Assembly: GCA_947478655.1 (NCBI GenBank)
Contig: CANJWU010000033.1
Span: 1 to 9,521, forward strand
Direction of reading: 5' to 3'
Length of the DNA stretch: 9,521 nt
Origin: Sphingobacteriales bacterium
Lineage (GTDB): Bacteria; Bacteroidota; Bacteroidia; Sphingobacteriales; Sphingobacteriaceae
Under the pieces are notes generated by a model, which did no database searches, had not been told where the DNA came from, and saw nothing but the letters and a program-made list of their open reading frames with translations. How positions within the stretch are numbered: the stretch's first letter is position 1; the number at the start of each line of letters is the position of its first letter. Positions 5,927 to 9,521 of this stretch are shown one piece after another. Made by a program: the position numbers and the translations under genes.

Positions 5927-7201
5927 ATGAAAAATATAATATTTATAGCTGCCATTGCAATTTTAATATCATTTGCATCCTGCAACAGTAATAAAACCGA
6001 AACGAAAGGAGATGAAACTGAGCATCACGATGAACATGAAAACACCAACACGGCAATGCTAACAGCCGAACAAATGAAATCTATAAAAATAGAGTTAGGC
6101 GGCATCGAGAAAAAACAATTAACAGCTTCACTAAAAGCTAATGGCATTTTAAAAGTGCCTAATCAAAACCGTGCCAATGCCACGGCATCATTGGGTGGAG
6201 TTATCAAAACTATTTTGGTTCAAACTGGCAATAGCGTTATTAAAGGGCAAACAATCGCCACCATTACAAACAATTCATTCATCACAATGCAAGAGGAGTT
6301 TTTAAGTATTTCATCAAAAGCAGAATTGGCACAATTAGAATTTGTCCGACAAAAAGAATTGCAACAAGGTAATGCAGGAGCATTGAAAAATTTACAATCA
6401 GCCGATGCAGAACTAAAAACTCTGAAAGCTCGAAAAGCCAGTTTACAAAAGCAATTGGATTTGATTGGTATCAATACAGCTTCACTTACAAGCGAAAACA
6501 TTAAATCAATTGCAAATATTACAAGCCCTATAAGCGGCACAATAAGCAACGTAATGGTAAACATTGGCAGCAATGTAGATGCAAATAATCCTATTGCTGA
6601 AATAGTAGATAATAGCCAATTACATTTGGATCTGTATGTGTATGAAAAGGATTTACAAAAACTAAAAGTGGGGCAAACCATCCATTTTACACTTACCAAT
6701 AATCCAGGGAAAGAATACGATGCCGATGTTTATGCCATTAGCAACACATTCGAACAAAGCACCAAAGCTATTTCAGTTCATGCTATGGTAAAAGGTAATA
6801 AGCAAGGTTTGATTGATGGAATGAACATAACCGCATTGGTAAGTTTAGAAAATGCTACCGTTGATGCAGTGCCTACTAACGCCATTGTAAACCACGAAGG
6901 GCAGGACTATATTTTTATTGTTACTGAGGCCCATAGCGAGGAAGAACACCACAACGAACCAGATACTATCGAACACAAGCATGATGATAGCGGACATCAG
7001 CATAACGAAAAAATAGAACCCGATCACAAAGTACTAGGAACAACTTTTGAAAAAATTCCTGTTCGCAAAGGCACTAGCGATGTGGGTTACAGCGAAATTA
7101 CATTACTTAAAGAAATTCCAGCCAACAGTAAAGTAGTGGTGAATGGAGCTTTTTTTATTTTGGCTAAAATGAATAATAAAGGCGAATCACACGAACACTA
7201 A
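5927..7201 (+). CDS. czcB: CzcB-type periplasmic adaptor (membrane fusion) lipoprotein with His-rich segments
   Basis: 424 residues. Adaptors of this family link the inner-membrane RND pump to the outer-membrane channel. Residues 1-18 are a lipoprotein signal peptide with the lipobox-like FASC (C19), predicting a lipid-anchored protein. A His/Glu-rich stretch follows (ETEHHDEHEN, 30-39). The two halves of the lipoyl-like domain lie about 88-115 (GGVIKTILVQTGNSVIKGQ) and 196-230 (ITSPISGTISNV, GSNVDANNPIAEI), flanking an alpha-helical hairpin of about 118-185. The beta-barrel region is about 231-310, followed by the membrane-proximal part. A second His-rich insertion at 335-367 and a C-terminal HEH give extra candidate metal ligands. 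The start ATG follows AGAAAA, 11 bases after the pump stop, so the two genes are almost certainly co-transcribed. The family and role are firm; which metal is bound is inferred. Confidence 0.93.
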   Translation: MKNIIFIAAIAILISFASCNSNKTETKGDETEHHDEHENTNTAMLTAEQMKSIKIELGGIEKKQLTASLKANGILKVPNQNRANATASLGGVIKTILVQTGNSVIKGQTIATITNNSFITMQEEFLSISSKAELAQLEFVRQKELQQGNAGALKNLQSADAELKTLKARKASLQKQLDLIGINTASLTSENIKSIANITSPISGTISNVMVNIGSNVDANNPIAEIVDNSQLHLDLYVYEKDLQKLKVGQTIHFTLTNNPGKEYDADVYAISNTFEQSTKAISVHAMVKGNKQGLIDGMNITALVSLENATVDAVPTNAIVNHEGQDYIFIVTEAHSEEEHHNEPDTIEHKHDDSGHQHNEKIEPDHKVLGTTFEKIPVRKGTSDVGYSEITLLKEIPANSKVVVNGAFFILAKMNNKGESHEH

Positions 7202-7212
7202 AATTTAAAACT

Positions 7213-7602
7213 ATGAGATTTAACACCACAATTCCAAAAGATCTAAAACCATACTTTCAAAAGGAACTAACCAAAGCTGAAAATACTTTTACCAAAAAGC
7301 ATTATCAGCAAAGTTGGCGACACTTGGAAAGGGCACATATACTTGGACAACCTTACCCATTTGCACATTCCTTTGTTCATTGGAAAATGTTATTGTTCGG
7401 TTTCAAAACAAAAAATACCAAGGAAATAATCGGCCAAATTCCAAGACTTTTAGTGGGTGGCGTAAAATCCTTTGTTGGAAACATTCCTATTGGAAATACA
7501 GGAGGTGCAAATGTTCCACCATTGCAACAAATGGAAATACCAGAGGATTTATTAACAATTATAAAGAAACATTCAAATCATGAAACTACCATTCAACGAT
7601 AG
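7213..7602 (+). CDS. DUF3703-type small protein of unknown function
   Basis: 129 residues, with no signal peptide and no convincing membrane helix, so probably cytoplasmic. The N-terminal half is helical and carries SWRHLERAHILGQPYPFAH (34-52), followed by FVHW (54-57). The C-terminal half carries the motif PIGNTGGANVPP (92-103). These match my memory of the DUF3703 family, which is found beside metal-resistance genes in several phyla and has no established biochemical role. H37, H42, H52 and H56 are candidate metal ligands; this is inference. The gene sits 11 bases after czcB, and its last 23 bases overlap the start of the ATPase gene in another frame, implying translational coupling. Family assignment comes from motif recall and was not checked by a profile search. 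Confidence 0.8.
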   Translation: MRFNTTIPKDLKPYFQKELTKAENTFTKKHYQQSWRHLERAHILGQPYPFAHSFVHWKMLLFGFKTKNTKEIIGQIPRLLVGGVKSFVGNIPIGNTGGANVPPLQQMEIPEDLLTIIKKHSNHETTIQR

Positions 7603-9484
7603 AAAATTCCTATTTCTACTTTTGGCAATTACCATCGTAGTTGCTTTAGAAGTTTTATCCATTCTGGGCTTACACATACCAATGCCCTATGCTCCATTTG
7701 TTTTTGCTACTTTCATTCTAGGCATTGGCTACAATGTTTTGTGGAACGGAGTAAAAGCAATCTTCAAACTCAAGTTCAGCAGTATCAATTTACTAATGAC
7801 AATTGCTGTTCTCGGAGCATTTTATTTACGCGAATATCCAGAAGCAGCAGTTGTTATTGTACTATATGTCTTAGGCGAACGCTTAGAAGATATTGGGATA
7901 GAAAATTCAAAATCTGCATTAGATGAATTGGTAAGCAAGGCACCAAAAACAGCTTTTGTTAAAGAACTAAATGAATTTGTTACTATTGATAAAATTGCAG
8001 TCGGTACTATAATTCAAGTGAAAGCAGGTGAAATGATACCGCTTGACGGAAAAATAATTTTAGGAGAAACTACCGTTGACGAGGCTGCTATTACGGGCGA
8101 ACCCATACCCAAAGACAAACACATAGGCGATAATTTATTTGCTGGAACATTGAACAAAAATGGTTTTATAGAAATTGAAACAACAAAACTTTCTGTTGAT
8201 ACAACTTTTTCAAAAATCATTCGCCTGACCTTTGAAGCACAGGGCAATAAGAGCGAAACACAAAAATTTATTCAGAAATTTTCAAAGTATTACACACCTA
8301 TCATTATTGCAATGGCAATTTTGGTTTTCGTAATTCCAGTTTTTGTTTTGCATTTAGATTTGAACCATTGGTTACAACAAGCCATTACACTTTTAGTAAT
8401 TGCTTGTCCTTGTGCATTAGTCATATCAACACCAGTAGCCATTTATGCAGCGATCGGAAACGCATCAGCAAAAGGTGCATTGGTAAAAGGTGGAAAATAC
8501 ATCGAAGCACTTGCATCTATAAAGGCAATTGCGTTAGACAAAACACGCACTATCACTTTCGGAAATCCAATAGTTTCAGATGTGTTTCCGTTAAACAGTA
8601 CAAGCCGAGAAGAACTATTGGCTTGCACCGCAGGAGCAGAAATTTTCAGCGAACACCCATTGGCACAAGCCATAGTTAATGCTAGCATAAAGGAAGGATT
8701 TGAACCACACAAAACTGAAGGTTTCAAAAGCATTATGGGCAAAGGGGCGATAGCAAAATGTTTGGTCTGTGAAGATGAAACTATTTATGTTGGCAAGTTG
8801 GAATTTATAAAAGAACATCAGCACACCGATATCGAAGCTGAAAAAATTGTAGAGCAACTTTCAGCACAAGGTAAAACAAGTGTAGTCATAAGTTTTGGTG
8901 ATGGTGTAGCAGGTGTAATAGGTTTAATGGATGAAATAAAACCCGACAGTTTAGTAGCATTAAAAGAAATAGAAGCAATGAATATAGAACCTGTTATGCT
9001 CACAGGGGATAGTGAAAAAGCAGCAAACTATGTAGCCGAGCAAGTTGGCATTAAAAAAATATTCGGCAATATGTTACCCGAAAACAAAGCCGAAAAAATA
9101 AAAGAACTTTTGCAGCAATATAAATATGTAGCAATGGTAGGCGATGGCATAAACGATGCACCAGCATTGGCACAAAGCACAGTAGGTATAGCAATGGGAG
9201 CAGCAGGCAGCGACACCGCTATCGAAACTGCAAATATTGCATTGATGAACGACAAACTTTCACTCATACCTTTTCTTATTCGTTTGAGTAAAAAAACATT
9301 ACGCAGAATAAAATTCAACACCATTGGAGCAATAGCCGTAAAATTGATATTCATAACCCTTGCATTTATCGGTTACAGCAATTTAGTTTTCGCAATTGCT
9401 GCTGATGTAGGTGTGACATTAATCGTAATTTTGACAAGTTTGAATTTGATGAAGTTTGAAAATAAAATTGCAATTGCACAATGA
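7580..9484 (+). CDS. zntA: Heavy-metal P1B-type ATPase, Zn/Cd/Pb class (ZntA/CadA-like), with a DKTRT phosphorylation motif
   Basis: 634 residues. This is an ATP-driven metal exporter of the inner membrane. Eight membrane helices can be placed: about 11-30, 37-56, 70-84, 86-104, 238-256, 264-290, 580-597 and 600-620. Family motifs in order: GERLE in helix 4 (99-103), actuator TGE (172-174), CPC (276-278) in helix 6, D320 in DKTRT, SEHP (357-360), TGDS (475-478) and GDGINDAP (521-528). K588 in helix 7 and D609 in helix 8 correspond to K693 and D714 of E. coli ZntA, supporting Zn/Cd/Pb specificity over copper. The N-terminus goes straight into the first helix, so there is no HMA metal-binding domain, which explains the short length. 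R323 replaces the glycine of DKTGT. CLVC (394-397) adds a CXXC in the nucleotide-binding domain. The start overlaps the DUF3703 gene. Function is very likely, but activity with the Arg substitution is not assured. Confidence 0.93.
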   Translation: MKLPFNDRKFLFLLLAITIVVALEVLSILGLHIPMPYAPFVFATFILGIGYNVLWNGVKAIFKLKFSSINLLMTIAVLGAFYLREYPEAAVVIVLYVLGERLEDIGIENSKSALDELVSKAPKTAFVKELNEFVTIDKIAVGTIIQVKAGEMIPLDGKIILGETTVDEAAITGEPIPKDKHIGDNLFAGTLNKNGFIEIETTKLSVDTTFSKIIRLTFEAQGNKSETQKFIQKFSKYYTPIIIAMAILVFVIPVFVLHLDLNHWLQQAITLLVIACPCALVISTPVAIYAAIGNASAKGALVKGGKYIEALASIKAIALDKTRTITFGNPIVSDVFPLNSTSREELLACTAGAEIFSEHPLAQAIVNASIKEGFEPHKTEGFKSIMGKGAIAKCLVCEDETIYVGKLEFIKEHQHTDIEAEKIVEQLSAQGKTSVVISFGDGVAGVIGLMDEIKPDSLVALKEIEAMNIEPVMLTGDSEKAANYVAEQVGIKKIFGNMLPENKAEKIKELLQQYKYVAMVGDGINDAPALAQSTVGIAMGAAGSDTAIETANIALMNDKLSLIPFLIRLSKKTLRRIKFNTIGAIAVKLIFITLAFIGYSNLVFAIAADVGVTLIVILTSLNLMKFENKIAIAQ

Positions 9485-9521
9485 AACCAACAATCTTGAC
9501 GACACAGCATACAAAGCTAAC

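Noticed and set aside
6220..6699. 159-residue minus-strand open frame inside czcB
   Set aside because: It lies fully inside a gene with clear family features on the other strand, and its peptide is a Cys/Ser/Phe-rich antisense shadow with no recognisable motif.
9485..9521. Terminator after the ATPase gene
   Set aside because: No hairpin with a T-run can be drawn in the 37 remaining bases; the operon end is outside the window.

Overview
The window looks like chromosomal or integrated accessory DNA from a member of the Bacteroidota, most likely Flavobacteriia or Chitinophagia/Sphingobacteriia. The grounds are AT-rich coding sequence, A-rich leaders before ATG instead of strong Shine-Dalgarno sites, the 'NA|Q' signal-peptide style, and an RND metal pump fused to a TolC-type domain, an arrangement I associate with this phylum. 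The species cannot be named from the sequence.

Layout. Positions 1-429 hold the 3' end of an AraC-type regulator whose start lies outside the window. Positions 430-853 hold no gene. They are a GC-richer mosaic of short palindromes and direct repeats that ends in a strong intrinsic terminator. Just beyond it (856-889) is a short hairpin that, on the minus strand, resembles the acceptor end of a tRNA-Ser. Positions 890-1073 are an AT-rich presumed control region. From 1074 to the end, all genes lie on the + strand and are closely packed: a small His-rich exported protein with a TTG start (1074-1460), a CzcA-type RND pump fused to a TolC/CzcC-type domain (1554-5915), a His-rich CzcB-type adaptor lipoprotein (5927-7201), a DUF3703-type small protein (7213-7602), and a Zn/Cd/Pb-type P1B-ATPase (7580-9484) that overlaps the gene before it by 23 bases. 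The last 37 bases (9485-9521) show no terminator, so the operon may continue.

How the genes work together (inference from families). The P-type ATPase would move divalent metal (Zn, Cd, Pb) from cytoplasm to periplasm. The CzcA-CzcB-TolC system would then take periplasmic or cytoplasmic metal (Co/Zn/Cd) across the outer membrane. The His-rich small protein and the His-rich segments of CzcB could buffer or sense metal in the periplasm. The role of the DUF3703 protein is unknown. No dedicated metal sensor (MerR, ArsR/SmtB, CzcRS) is visible. The AraC-type gene is separated from the operon by the repeat block and is not clearly its regulator.

Main oddities: a Gly-to-Arg change in the otherwise near-invariant DKTGT phosphorylation motif of the ATPase; a signal-peptide-like segment at the pump/TolC fusion joint, suggesting one polypeptide cleaved into two proteins; and a repeat mosaic next to a tRNA-like end, which could mark an old integration boundary. 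The metal-efflux locus itself is a recognisable system and not a new type.
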